The position numbers were made by a program, and so were the translations under genes. The notes under the pieces were generated by a model that did no database searches, had not been told where the DNA came from, and saw only the letters and a program-made list of their open reading frames with translations. Below, one piece after another: positions 1 to 6,726 of a stretch of DNA of 9,067 nt. How positions within the stretch are numbered: the stretch's first letter is position 1; the number at the start of each line of letters is the position of its first letter. Origin of the DNA: Alphaproteobacteria bacterium (GTDB lineage: Bacteria; Pseudomonadota; Alphaproteobacteria; RS24); NCBI GenBank assembly GCA_029248825.1, contig JAQWIP010000051.1:1-9067 (forward strand), written 5' to 3'.

Positions 1-20
1 TGGATAAGGTAAGCTAGGCC

Positions 21-971
21 ATGAGCGATAATCACGAACCCGAAAACAACCCTGCCTTGACCCCTGACCACCTCGGTCTGGAGCCGGGCAAGCGCGTGCA
101 AGGCACTGCGCTTTTAGCGATTGCCGTTGCCAGCGTAATGATTGTGCTGAAGGGCGGCGCTTGGGTGCTAACCGGCTCGGTGGCTTTACTGGGCTCGTTT
201 CTCGATTCGATTATGGATTTATCGCTCTCGGTGATGAACTTTTTTGCCATCCGCCACGCGCAAACGCCGGCCGATGAAGAACACCGTTTTGGCCATGGCA
301 AGGCCGAAGCTTTGGCCGCTTTGGTGCAAGGCGCGATTCTGTCTTTGGCGGCTTTGTTTTTGGTTTATGAATCGGTGCAAGCGTTTCGCAGCCCACAGGT
401 TTTAAGCGAAACCAATATTGGGATTATCGTTATCGCCATCTCGATTGGGCTGACTTTCGGGCTGGTTTTGGTGCAACGCCGCGTCGCCAAAGCCACCAAC
501 TCTGTGGCCATTCATGCCGATAGCGCGCATTACGCCGGCGATTTATATATGAATATGGGCGTGCTGGGCGCGCTGGTGTTATCGGGGCCTTTGGGCTTTA
601 TCTATGCTGACCCCGTCTTGGGGGTTTTTGTGGCCGGACTTTTGGCGAAAAGCGCTTGGGAAATTTTTACCGCCGCCGCCGACCAATTGATGGACAGCGA
701 GCTGGAAGATGCCTCGCGCGATAAAATCAAACAAATCATTCTCTCGCATCCCGATGTTTTGGGCTTGCATGATTTGCGCACACGCCGCGCTGGCTTGTCG
801 AGTTTCATTCAATGCCATATCGAGTTGGACGGCGCGATGACTTTGAACCAAGCGCATAAGATTTCCGACAAAGTCGAAGCCATGGTGGTGCAAGCGTTTC
901 CTAGCGCCGAGGTTTTAGTGCATCAAGACCCCGAAGGGCATGAAGAGCTGACTGACCTTGAGCAAAGCTAA
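21..971 (+). CDS. Cation diffusion facilitator (CDF) family divalent metal transporter, FieF/YiiP-like
   Basis: This is probably an inner-membrane proton-coupled exporter of divalent cations such as Zn2+, Fe2+, Cd2+ or Mn2+. The 316-residue length is typical of the family. About six hydrophobic segments lie between residues 28 and 212, followed by a cytoplasmic C-terminal domain. The residues matching the E. coli YiiP transport site are visible: D62 and D66 (LDSIMD) and H170 and D174 (HYAGD). The second-site region ADEEHRFGHGKAE gives D85, H88 and H92. The C-terminal HQDP (H301, D303) matches the YiiP dimer-domain metal site. An in-frame TAG at 15-17 makes ATG 21 the first usable start; only a weak AAGG (6-9) precedes it. 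The N-terminus is about 17 residues longer than YiiP and acidic. The gene converges on the amidase with a 3-nt gap. The metal specificity is not readable from the sequence. Confidence 0.93.
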   Translation: MSDNHEPENNPALTPDHLGLEPGKRVQGTALLAIAVASVMIVLKGGAWVLTGSVALLGSFLDSIMDLSLSVMNFFAIRHAQTPADEEHRFGHGKAEALAALVQGAILSLAALFLVYESVQAFRSPQVLSETNIGIIVIAISIGLTFGLVLVQRRVAKATNSVAIHADSAHYAGDLYMNMGVLGALVLSGPLGFIYADPVLGVFVAGLLAKSAWEIFTAAADQLMDSELEDASRDKIKQIILSHPDVLGLHDLRTRRAGLSSFIQCHIELDGAMTLNQAHKISDKVEAMVVQAFPSAEVLVHQDPEGHEELTDLEQS

Positions 972-974
972 TTT

Positions 975-2429
975 TTACGAAAACGCGGGCGGCGCTTCAA
1001 AGCCATAGCCCGCTTGCTCCAGCAAACGCGCCACGCCAATCGGGGTTTTATCTTCATAGGCAGGCCCGATGATTTGCATGCCCATCGGCAAGCCAGAGCT
1101 ATGCGGCGACAGCGGCACGCTTGTGGCCGGCAAATTGCAGGTGGTGGCCACGCCCGGCCAAACAATGTTTTCCATATAGTCACGCGCCTTGCCATCGACC
1201 AAGAACGGGCGAGCGTAAACATTTGGGTCTTGCGCATGCGCCATGGCAGGCGAGGGCGAGACGGGGCAGAGCAGCACATCGACTTGCTCGAAATAGGCAC
1301 GCCATCTAGCCGCCAATTGCGCGCGATGCTCGTCCCATATCAGCCAATCTTTATGCAGCAGCCGAATGCCGCGCGCCTGCAAGGTGGCGTAAGACGTATC
1401 GTCTTCGCTGGCGGCATCGACGGTTTTTTGCATTCTTTGATGCACCCCATCGGAGAAGCCGCGCCCCATGATGGGGTTGAGCAGAAGCGCGTAAATTTGC
1501 GTATTCCATGCGAGGTCGAAATCAGGTTTTAGGGGTTTCACCTCGGCGCCCATTTTTTCCAAGGCTTTGCCAGCCGCTTCAATCGCGCTGGCGATTTCGG
1601 GGTCGACGGGGCAATAGGCGTCATCGGCCCAAATGCCCACGCGCAAGCCATTGGCATTTTCAAATCTCGGCCCTTGCAAGGCAATCTGCATGGCTTGCGC
1701 CATACTGCCATGGGTGCCGATGGTGGCATCGAGCAAGGTTTCCAAATCATCGACGGTTTTGGCCAGAGGCCCGACCACGGCCAAATCGCCTTCTGCGAGC
1801 GCGCCATGCACGGGCGGCACATGGCCGATTTGCGGCACTAATCCATGCGTCGGCTTATGGCCGAACAATCCGCAATAATGCGCTGGCAAGCGAATGGATC
1901 CGCCGATATCGCTGCCATATTCCATCGGCGTGAGGCCAGCCGAAAGGGCGGCCGCGGCGCCACCGGATGAGCCGCCGGGCGTATGCTCGAGGTTATAGGG
2001 GTTGTTGGTGGTGCCATGCACTTCGTTGAAACTTTGCCAATCGCCGCAAAAAATCGGCGTGTTGGTTTTGCCGATAAGAATGGCGCCTGCGCTTTTCAGT
2101 CGCTCGACGACGAGGCTATCTTGGGTGGAAACCGTGCCGGCAAAATTCGGCGCGCCGACATCGCAAGTTAGCCCCTCGACCTCGAAGGCGTCTTTGATGG
2201 TCATCGGCACGCCGTGCAGGGCGCCCAAGGGTTCGTTGCGCGCCTGTTTTTCGTCGGCTTTTTTCGCGTCCAAACGCGCTTCGTCAAAGCGGGTGGCGAT
2301 GACGGCGTTGAGCGTCGGATTATGGGTTTCGATGCGGGAGATGAAATAATCGAGCGCCTCGAGAGCAGATAGTTTTTTGGCTTTAATTTGCGCTGCAATC
2401 TCTTGTGCAGAAAGCGTATGTAAACTCAT
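975..2429 (-). CDS. Amidase signature family hydrolase
   Basis: This 484-residue enzyme hydrolyses an amide or related C-N bond in the cytoplasm; no signal peptide is visible. The complete amidase-signature Ser-cisSer-Lys triad can be read: K79 in HGVPMTIKD, cis-Ser S154 in PGGSSGG, and nucleophile S178 in SDIGGSIR. The spacing of 24 residues between the two serines equals that of mammalian FAAH (S217/S241), and HKPTHG follows as usual. The length fits a stand-alone amidase. I do not call it GatA because no gatB or gatC is nearby and the second half is not GatA-like. The ATG at 2429 has a GGAGA ribosome binding site at 2437-2441, 7 nt away. It is divergent from the acyl-CoA ligase, so the two may share a control region. 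The substrate is unknown; aryl or aliphatic amides are possible. Confidence 0.93.
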   Translation of the reverse strand: MSLHTLSAQEIAAQIKAKKLSALEALDYFISRIETHNPTLNAVIATRFDEARLDAKKADEKQARNEPLGALHGVPMTIKDAFEVEGLTCDVGAPNFAGTVSTQDSLVVERLKSAGAILIGKTNTPIFCGDWQSFNEVHGTTNNPYNLEHTPGGSSGGAAAALSAGLTPMEYGSDIGGSIRLPAHYCGLFGHKPTHGLVPQIGHVPPVHGALAEGDLAVVGPLAKTVDDLETLLDATIGTHGSMAQAMQIALQGPRFENANGLRVGIWADDAYCPVDPEIASAIEAAGKALEKMGAEVKPLKPDFDLAWNTQIYALLLNPIMGRGFSDGVHQRMQKTVDAASEDDTSYATLQARGIRLLHKDWLIWDEHRAQLAARWRAYFEQVDVLLCPVSPSPAMAHAQDPNVYARPFLVDGKARDYMENIVWPGVATTCNLPATSVPLSPHSSGLPMGMQIIGPAYEDKTPIGVARLLEQAGYGFEAPPAFS

Positions 2430-2436
2430 TTTTCTA

Positions 2437-2473
2437 TCTCCATCCTATAGACATATGGTTGCAGTTTGGGCAA
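2437..2473 (-). promoter_or_regulatory. Candidate promoter and ribosome binding site of the amidase gene
   Basis: Reading the minus strand, TTGCCC (2468-2473) is followed 17 nt later by CTATAG (2445-2450), a modest sigma70-like pair, and then by the GGAGA Shine-Dalgarno (2437-2441), 7 nt before ATG 2429. The ribosome binding site is convincing; the promoter elements are only partial matches. The -35 box overlaps the divergent candidate promoter of the acyl-CoA ligase, so the two genes could compete for RNA polymerase. Confidence 0.4.
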
Positions 2474-2486
2474 TCTACGCCACAAT
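2459..2486 (+). promoter_or_regulatory. Candidate sigma70-like promoter of the acyl-CoA ligase operon
   Basis: TTGCAG (2459-2464) and CACAAT (2481-2486) are separated by 16 nt, which is acceptable spacing with partial consensus matches. Transcription would start near 2492-2494, placing the hairpin at 2493-2507 at the very 5' end of the mRNA. This is inference from sequence pattern only. Confidence 0.4.
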
Positions 2487-2492
2487 GAACAC

Positions 2493-2516
2493 CGTCTGAA
2501 AAAGACGATAAGGAGG
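2493..2516 (+). promoter_or_regulatory. 5' leader hairpin and strong Shine-Dalgarno before the acyl-CoA ligase
   Basis: CGTCT (2493-2497), loop GAAAA, and AGACG (2503-2507) form a perfect 5-bp stem-loop. Three bases later comes a full-consensus AAGGAGG (2510-2516), 5 nt before ATG 2522. The Shine-Dalgarno is outside the stem and therefore accessible. It predicts strong translation and fixes the start codon. The hairpin could protect the 5' end from decay if transcription starts just upstream. Confidence 0.6.
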
Positions 2517-2521
2517 AATTT

Positions 2522-4165
2522 ATGTTCGGTCAAATGCAAGATGTACCCCTACTGATGAACCGTATTTTGGATCATGCCATGATCAATCACGGCGAACGCG
2601 AAATTGTATCGCGTTTGGTAGAAGGCAATATTCACCGCGAAACTTATGCTGATGCGCATTTGCGCGCTCGCAAACTCAGCCAGTCCTTGCAAGGTCTTGG
2701 CATGGGGCAGGGCGATGTGATTGCCACATTGGCTTGGAACACCCATCGCCATATCGAAGCCTGGTATGGCATCACCGGTATTGGCGGCGTTTACCATACG
2801 CTGAACCCGCGTCTCTTCCCCGAGCAATTGGTCTATATTATCAATCATGCGGAAGACAAAATGATCTTCACGGATTTGACCTTCGTGCCAATTCTCGAAG
2901 CCATTCAAGACCAGCTGACCCATGTGAAAGGCATCATCATTATGACCGATGCCGCGCATATGCCAGACACGAGCCTGACCCATGCGTATTGCTATGAAGA
3001 CCTTATCGATGGTCAAAACGGCGATTTCAATTGGGTGGAAGTCGATGAGCGCGCGCCTTGCGGCATGTGCTACACGTCTGGCACCACAGGCAATCCGAAA
3101 GGCGTTTGCTATACCCACCGCTCGAATGTTTTGCACACATTGGTTGGCAATTCCGCCGATGTGATGGGGCTGAAAAGCACCGATTCCATTATGCCGGTTG
3201 TGCCAATGTTCCACGCCAATGCTTGGGGTTTGGCTTTGAGCGCGCCTGCGGCTGGCTCGAAAATTGTGAACCCGGGCCCGAATATGGACGGCGAGAGCAT
3301 CTATCAATTGCTGACCGAAGAGGCTGTGACCTTTACGGCGGCCGTGCCAACGGTTTGGCTGATGCTGCTGCAACACATGGAAGCCAATGACTTGAAATTG
3401 CCAGTGCTGAAAGATGTCACCATCGGTGGGTCTGCGGTGCCACGCATCATGCTTGAGAAATTTGAGCGCGATTACGAAGTCTCCGTGAAACACGCTTGGG
3501 GCATGACCGAATTGTCACCGCTCGGCACAATTGCCAGCTTTAAATCCGGCATGGAAGACATGACCTTTGATGAGCAAATGGACATTAAAGTGAAACAAGG
3601 CCGCGCGCCTTACGGTGTGGAAATGAAAATCACAGATGACGATGGCAATGAATTGCCGCGCGATGGCGTGGCCTTTGGTCATCTGATGGTTCGCGGGCCC
3701 TTTATTGTCGGCGAATATATCAAAGGCGATGGCGGCAATATTCTCGATGAGAATGGTTTCTTTGATACAGGCGATGTGGCGACGATTGACCCGCTCGGCT
3801 TTATGCAAATCACCGACCGCGCGAAAGACGTAATTAAATCGGGTGGCGAATGGATTTCGTCTATCGAGATTGAAAACGTAGCCGTGGCGCATGAAAGCGT
3901 TATGGAAGCGGCCGTTATTGGTTTGGCGCATCCGAAATGGGATGAGCGCCCGCTGCTCATCATCGTGAAAAACGAAGGTGCCGATGTCAGCAAGGAGGAA
4001 ATTTTGAGCTTCCTTGAAGGTAAAATCGCCAAATGGTGGATGCCAGATGATGTGGCTTTCGTGGATGAAATTCCACACACCGCCACAGGCAAAATTCAAA
4101 AACTCACCCTGCGTTCGCAATTTGCCGATTATAAATTGCCAACCGCAGATAGCGCGGCGGAATAG
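2522..4165 (+). CDS. Fatty-acyl-CoA ligase (AMP-forming), medium/long-chain AlkK/DmdB-like
   Basis: This enzyme activates a carboxylic acid with ATP to an acyl-adenylate and then an acyl-CoA thioester, in the cytoplasm, feeding beta-oxidation or lipid synthesis. All landmarks of the adenylate-forming (ANL) superfamily are present over 547 residues: the phosphate loop TSGTTGNPKG (185-194), AWGMTE (325-330), GFFDTGDVA (412-420), the hinge DRAKDVIKSGGEW (432-444), and the C-terminal TGKIQK with catalytic lysine K524. The N-terminus (GQMQDVPLL, then a GEREIVSR stretch) resembles the medium-chain ligase AlkK and the roseobacter methylmercaptopropionate-CoA ligase DmdB family. The substrate cannot be chosen between fatty acids and methylmercaptopropionate from sequence alone; no dmdA, dmdC or dmdD is in the window. 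A consensus Shine-Dalgarno sets the start. The DUF1499 gene follows after 2 nt, so the two are very likely co-transcribed. Confidence 0.95.
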   Translation: MFGQMQDVPLLMNRILDHAMINHGEREIVSRLVEGNIHRETYADAHLRARKLSQSLQGLGMGQGDVIATLAWNTHRHIEAWYGITGIGGVYHTLNPRLFPEQLVYIINHAEDKMIFTDLTFVPILEAIQDQLTHVKGIIIMTDAAHMPDTSLTHAYCYEDLIDGQNGDFNWVEVDERAPCGMCYTSGTTGNPKGVCYTHRSNVLHTLVGNSADVMGLKSTDSIMPVVPMFHANAWGLALSAPAAGSKIVNPGPNMDGESIYQLLTEEAVTFTAAVPTVWLMLLQHMEANDLKLPVLKDVTIGGSAVPRIMLEKFERDYEVSVKHAWGMTELSPLGTIASFKSGMEDMTFDEQMDIKVKQGRAPYGVEMKITDDDGNELPRDGVAFGHLMVRGPFIVGEYIKGDGGNILDENGFFDTGDVATIDPLGFMQITDRAKDVIKSGGEWISSIEIENVAVAHESVMEAAVIGLAHPKWDERPLLIIVKNEGADVSKEEILSFLEGKIAKWWMPDDVAFVDEIPHTATGKIQKLTLRSQFADYKLPTADSAAE

Positions 4166-4167
4166 AT

Positions 4168-4893
4168 ATGCTTGGAATTTCAGTAGCCACTTTAACCACT
4201 TGGGGTTTGCGTCTCGCGATTGCGGCTCCGGTAATTGCCATTACCCTCTTGGCCTTGTTCCGCCTCGGGGTGATGGATTTCCGTCTGCCTTTATTGGGCG
4301 TGGCTGTGGCCACTTTATTGGCAGGCGTGGCTTTGCTCTTGGGCGCGATGGCGCTTATCGGCGGCTATGGTGGCGATGGCGCGCACACACAAAAAGCCGT
4401 CCTTGCCGTGGTCTTGGCTTTGGTGGTGCTTTACGCGCCGCTGTCGACGCTTCGCAAGGGAGGCAATGTGCCCCCCATCCATGACATCAGCACCGATTTG
4501 GATACGCCACCTGTGTTCACCGCTGTGCCAGCGACCCGTGCCGCCAGCGACAATAGCCTCGATATCGATGGCGATGTGCAAGCGGAGCAAAAAGCGTTTT
4601 ACACCGAGCTGGCGCCTTTGCGTCTCGACGGCACCCCGAGCGATAATTTTGCCAAAGCTTTGGCTGCCGCTGAAACTATGGGCTGGGAAATTGTGGCGCA
4701 AGATGCCGCCGCTGGCACTCTGGAAGCCACGGCGACCACAGCCATGTTTGGCTTTAAAGACGATGTATCCATTCGGTTGACCCGCGATGCGGGCGCCACG
4801 AAAGTGGATATGCGTTCGGCGTCTCGTGTGGGGCTGTCGGATTTGGGCGCCAATGCGGCGCGCATCGAAGCTTATTTTGCTGCTTTAAAATAG
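4168..4893 (+). CDS. DUF1499 domain-containing inner-membrane protein
   Basis: This 241-residue protein has about three hydrophobic segments in its first half (roughly 15-33, 40-65 and 77-93). A soluble domain follows (about 104-239) that reads like DUF1499: an IHDISTDLDTPPVF opening, then a central 'ALAAAETMGWEIVAQDAAAG' stretch, a GFKDDVSIR strand, and the closing VDMRSASRVGLSDLGANAARI. The DUF1499 domain has no established biochemical function that I can state. The ATG lies 2 nt after the acyl-CoA ligase stop with only a weak purine-rich site (GGCGGAA, 4156-4162) inside that gene, so translation is probably coupled. The pairing suggests, without proof, a membrane role linked to acyl-CoA metabolism. 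The gene converges on the MBL hydrolase with 6 nt between them. Confidence 0.85.
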   Translation: MLGISVATLTTWGLRLAIAAPVIAITLLALFRLGVMDFRLPLLGVAVATLLAGVALLLGAMALIGGYGGDGAHTQKAVLAVVLALVVLYAPLSTLRKGGNVPPIHDISTDLDTPPVFTAVPATRAASDNSLDIDGDVQAEQKAFYTELAPLRLDGTPSDNFAKALAAAETMGWEIVAQDAAAGTLEATATTAMFGFKDDVSIRLTRDAGATKVDMRSASRVGLSDLGANAARIEAYFAALK

Positions 4894-4899
4894 CGCCAA

Positions 4900-5808
4900 T
4901 TAGGCAAGCTTGAATTCGGTGTCGAGCGTTGGATGGCCATCGCTCGACACCACACCGCGCTCTACTAAGTCTTGCAAATGCGCAAGCATAGACAGCGCCG
5001 CCGCCGGATGCAGTCGCTTATCGACCGCGGCATAAACCACTTTTACCATCTCTCGAATATCGCTATCGCCGGCCTCTAGGCGCGCCAAAACTTGCGCCTC
5101 GCGCGACTGGCGGTGGGCGATATAGTCGCGCACGAAATCTTGCGGGCTTTCGATGCACGTGCCATGGGTCGGCCAGTAAATCTTATCGTCGCGTGCCAAT
5201 AATAAATTCAGCGAGGCCATGTAATCCGACATGCTGCCATCGGGCGGAATGATGACGCTGGTCGACCAGCCCATCACATGGTCGCCCGTGAAAAGGGCTT
5301 TTTCTTCGCGCAGCGCATAGCACATATGCCCCGCCATATGGCCTGGCGTAAACACGCATTCCAACGACCAATCGCCGCCTTCAATCACATCGCCATGCGC
5401 CACTTCGACATCGGGGGAAAAGGCGTCATCGGCCGCTTCTTCCATTTGGGGGGCGTCGCTGTGGATGGCTATGTTTTTGCTTTGGGGCGGCGTCAGGCCG
5501 TAAATCGGCGCGCCGGTTTTTTGCTGCAAGGGCGCGCTGGCCGGGGAATGATCGCCATGCGTATGGGTGATGATAATGTGGCTGATGGTTTCGCCCGGCT
5601 CGAGTGCGGCCAAAATGGCCTCGATATGCGCCTCATCAATGGGGCCAGGGTCGAGGACGCCGACTTGGCCATTGCCGATGATATAAGTGCTGGTTCCGGT
5701 GAAAGTGAACGGGCCCGGATTGTGGCAAATGACACGGCGAAGCAGCGGGCTTAAGCGGTCGACTTGGCCATAGGTGAAGTCAAATTCTGTAACAAAGGGA
5801 ATAGCCAT
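4900..5808 (-). CDS. Metallo-beta-lactamase-fold hydrolase, LACTB2-like
   Basis: This is a predicted cytoplasmic di-metal hydrolase of 302 residues. The metal motif THTHGDH (81-87) supplies H82, H84, D86 and H87. Further ligands are H157 (TPGHMAGH), D176 (FTGDH) and H215 (PTHG). The N-terminal pattern of NPGPFTFTGTSTYIIG followed by VLDPGPIDEAHIEAIL, and the C-terminal helix-rich segment ending MLAHLQDLVERGVV, are typical of the LACTB2 group with its winged-helix tail. Relatives include endoribonucleases and thioester or glyoxalase-like hydrolases, so the substrate is undecided. I chose ATG 5808 (MAIPF) because AAGAGA lies 6 nt upstream (5815-5820). The longer ATG at 5853 adds 15 poorly conserved residues and has no Shine-Dalgarno. 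The gene is divergent from the EF-hand gene. An 11-bp inverted repeat lies near the 3' end. Confidence 0.9.
   Translation of the reverse strand: MAIPFVTEFDFTYGQVDRLSPLLRRVICHNPGPFTFTGTSTYIIGNGQVGVLDPGPIDEAHIEAILAALEPGETISHIIITHTHGDHSPASAPLQQKTGAPIYGLTPPQSKNIAIHSDAPQMEEAADDAFSPDVEVAHGDVIEGGDWSLECVFTPGHMAGHMCYALREEKALFTGDHVMGWSTSVIIPPDGSMSDYMASLNLLLARDDKIYWPTHGTCIESPQDFVRDYIAHRQSREAQVLARLEAGDSDIREMVKVVYAAVDKRLHPAAALSMLAHLQDLVERGVVSSDGHPTLDTEFKLA
4918..4951. repeat. Strong 11-bp inverted repeat in the 3' end of the MBL hydrolase gene
   Basis: GGTGTCGAGCG (4918-4928) and CGCTCGACACC (4941-4951) are perfect reverse complements around a 12-nt centre. Within the centre, TGG/CCA (4930-4932, 4937-4939) can add 3 bp after a single T-T mismatch, leaving a 4-nt loop. 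It lies inside codons for the C-terminal VSSDGHPTLDT stretch, starts 15 nt upstream of the hydrolase stop codon and 24 nt past the DUF1499 stop on the other strand. No T-run follows on either strand, so it is not a classical intrinsic terminator. Confidence 0.75.
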
Positions 5809-5849
5809 ATTGCGTCTCTTTTCACTTTCAAAAAATCTAACCCTGTGTA

Positions 5850-5892
5850 GCATGAAAAACTCATATCTGTCTTTCTTAGGAGTTTTTCATGC
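5850..5892. promoter_or_regulatory. Perfect 13-bp inverted repeat over the EF-hand start codon
   Basis: GCATGAAAAACTC (5850-5862) and GAGTTTTTCATGC (5880-5892) are exact reverse complements separated by 17 nt. The right arm includes part of the AGGAG Shine-Dalgarno (5878-5882) and the whole ATG (5889-5891) of the EF-hand gene. If transcribed from upstream of 5850 the mRNA could fold to hide its start. As DNA, the dyad lies in the divergent control region and could be an operator for both genes. Confidence 0.6.
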
Positions 5893-6164
5893 GTTTTCTG
5901 TCTGCCGCTCTTGGCTTTTCTCTCCTGGTCTCGGCCAGCCTATTTGCCCCCGCGACGGCGGGTCATCATAAATCGGGCGAGGGGCATGGCGCTTCTTCGA
6001 ACAAAGGCCAAAACCGATTTTCGACCGTCGATAGCGATGGCAATGGCACGGTCTCGGAAGCTGAATTTATGGCAGTGGCCGCCAAGCGCTTTGCCAAAAT
6101 GGACGCCAATGGCGATGGCGTTTTGAGCCAAGACGAAATGAAACGTCGCCCGAAGAAACGCTAG
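5889..6164 (+). CDS. Small secreted EF-hand calcium-binding protein
   Basis: This 91-residue protein has a clear signal peptide: MRF, a hydrophobic core through about residue 20, and a likely cleavage after APATA (24/25), so it is expected in the periplasm or outside the cell. The mature part starts with a His/Gly-rich linker and carries two EF-hand loops. Loop 1 is residues 48-59 (D48, D50, N52, T54, E59). Loop 2 is residues 72-83 (D72, N74, D76, V78, E83). Both have the 12-residue spacing and the final glutamate. It ends in a basic KRRPKKR tail. The start is set by AGGAG (5878-5882), 6 nt upstream. The role is probably Ca2+ binding or sensing; partners are unknown. The start codon sits in an inverted repeat. 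Confidence 0.88.
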   Translation: MRFLSAALGFSLLVSASLFAPATAGHHKSGEGHGASSNKGQNRFSTVDSDGNGTVSEAEFMAVAAKRFAKMDANGDGVLSQDEMKRRPKKR

Positions 6165-6230
6165 AGCTGCGCCTTGCTTCTGCGCACCAATCTGGCTAGC
6201 CTTTTGCCATAACAGAGAGGGAGTTTTTTG

Positions 6231-6602
6231 ATGAATAAGGTTTTACATATTTTGGTTTTGGTCTTGGGCGCGGTGTTTGCGCTGACGACGATTGGTTGGA
6301 TTTTCGAGCCCGTTAGCGCAGCTAAGCGTTTGGAAATGGATTTACTCGAGGGTCTGGGTCGCAATACGCAAGTTGGCGATTTCACGGCTTTCTTTGCAAC
6401 CATTACCGTGTCTATTCTGCTGGGCGCTTTGAAAAAGCGGGTAGATTTCATTTACGCTGCGGCCATGCTTTTGGGCTTTGCCGCAACCTTCCGTATTTTG
6501 GCAGGTCTGGTGCATGACGCGCCGATGCTGATGTCTGCCATTGGCCCTGAGATTGTCTGCACGATTATTTTGCTTGCCTATGCGCGCACGCTGAAAGCCT
6601 AA
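6231..6602 (+). CDS. Four-helix integral membrane protein, DUF4345-like
   Basis: This 123-residue protein has four hydrophobic segments, at about 4-24, 49-66, 73-93 and 102-118. The pattern GLGRN..GDFTAFF before helix 2 and RILAGLVHD.P..........GPEIV into helix 4 resembles small DUF4345-type membrane proteins; I make that assignment from memory of the pattern only. The function is unknown. ATG 6231 is preferred over the adjacent TTG 6228 because AGGGAG (6218-6223) lies 7 nt upstream of the ATG. It follows the EF-hand gene by 66 nt with no clear terminator between, so the two may be co-transcribed. A strong terminator follows the gene. Confidence 0.8.
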   Translation: MNKVLHILVLVLGAVFALTTIGWIFEPVSAAKRLEMDLLEGLGRNTQVGDFTAFFATITVSILLGALKKRVDFIYAAAMLLGFAATFRILAGLVHDAPMLMSAIGPEIVCTIILLAYARTLKA

Positions 6603-6609
6603 AACGCAT

Positions 6610-6624
6610 CTCGGTTCTGCCGAG
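6610..6624 (+). other. Small stem-loop just after the DUF4345-like gene
   Basis: CTCGG (6610-6614), loop TTCTG, and CCGAG (6620-6624) form a perfect 5-bp hairpin 7 nt past the stop codon. No U-tract follows. It precedes the much stronger terminator at 6637-6662 and may help protect the mRNA 3' end. Confidence 0.4.
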
Positions 6625-6636
6625 GCAAGTGTTTTG

Positions 6637-6669
6637 AATCGCGCGCCCTCGGGCGCGCGATTTACTTTT
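6637..6669 (+). terminator. Intrinsic terminator after the DUF4345-like gene
   Basis: AATCGCGCGCCC (6637-6648) and GGGCGCGCGATT (6651-6662) are perfect reverse complements. They make a very GC-rich 11-bp stem closed by a CTCG tetraloop (6648-6651). It is followed by a T-rich tract, TTTACTTTT (6661-6669), that overlaps the stem end. It lies 34 nt past the stop codon at 6602 and separates the EF-hand/DUF4345-like unit from the beta-propeller gene. The stem is symmetric, but the opposite-strand flank (CAAAAC) is less suitable, so action on + transcripts is most likely. Confidence 0.8.
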
Positions 6670-6726
6670 GGGGCTTTGCATGGCACAGTTTTGCTTCGCC
6701 GTCATAACCACTTAGGGAGAACCGCT

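Noticed and set aside
1014..1933. Plus-strand open frames of 172 and 141 codons opposite the amidase
   Set aside because: They are Arg/His/Pro-rich shadow translations with no ribosome binding site I could support, overlying a complete amidase with an intact catalytic triad.
2549..4120. Two long minus-strand open frames (314 and 201 codons) opposite the acyl-CoA ligase
   Set aside because: They are antisense shadows. Their translations are rich in His, Gln, Arg and Asn with no recognisable domain, while the plus-strand frame carries every adenylate-forming motif and a consensus ribosome binding site.
5809..5853. 15-residue N-terminal extension of the MBL hydrolase from ATG 5853
   Set aside because: There is no Shine-Dalgarno at the expected distance, and the added residues are basic and unlike the family start. 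ATG 5808 has AAGAGA 6 nt upstream. The ATG exists because of the inverted repeat.
6634..6726. N-terminal extension of the beta-propeller protein from a TTG start
   Set aside because: The extension would begin at the intrinsic terminator and translate its stem. ATG 6727 has a good Shine-Dalgarno 7 nt upstream and is followed directly by a basic patch and membrane anchor.
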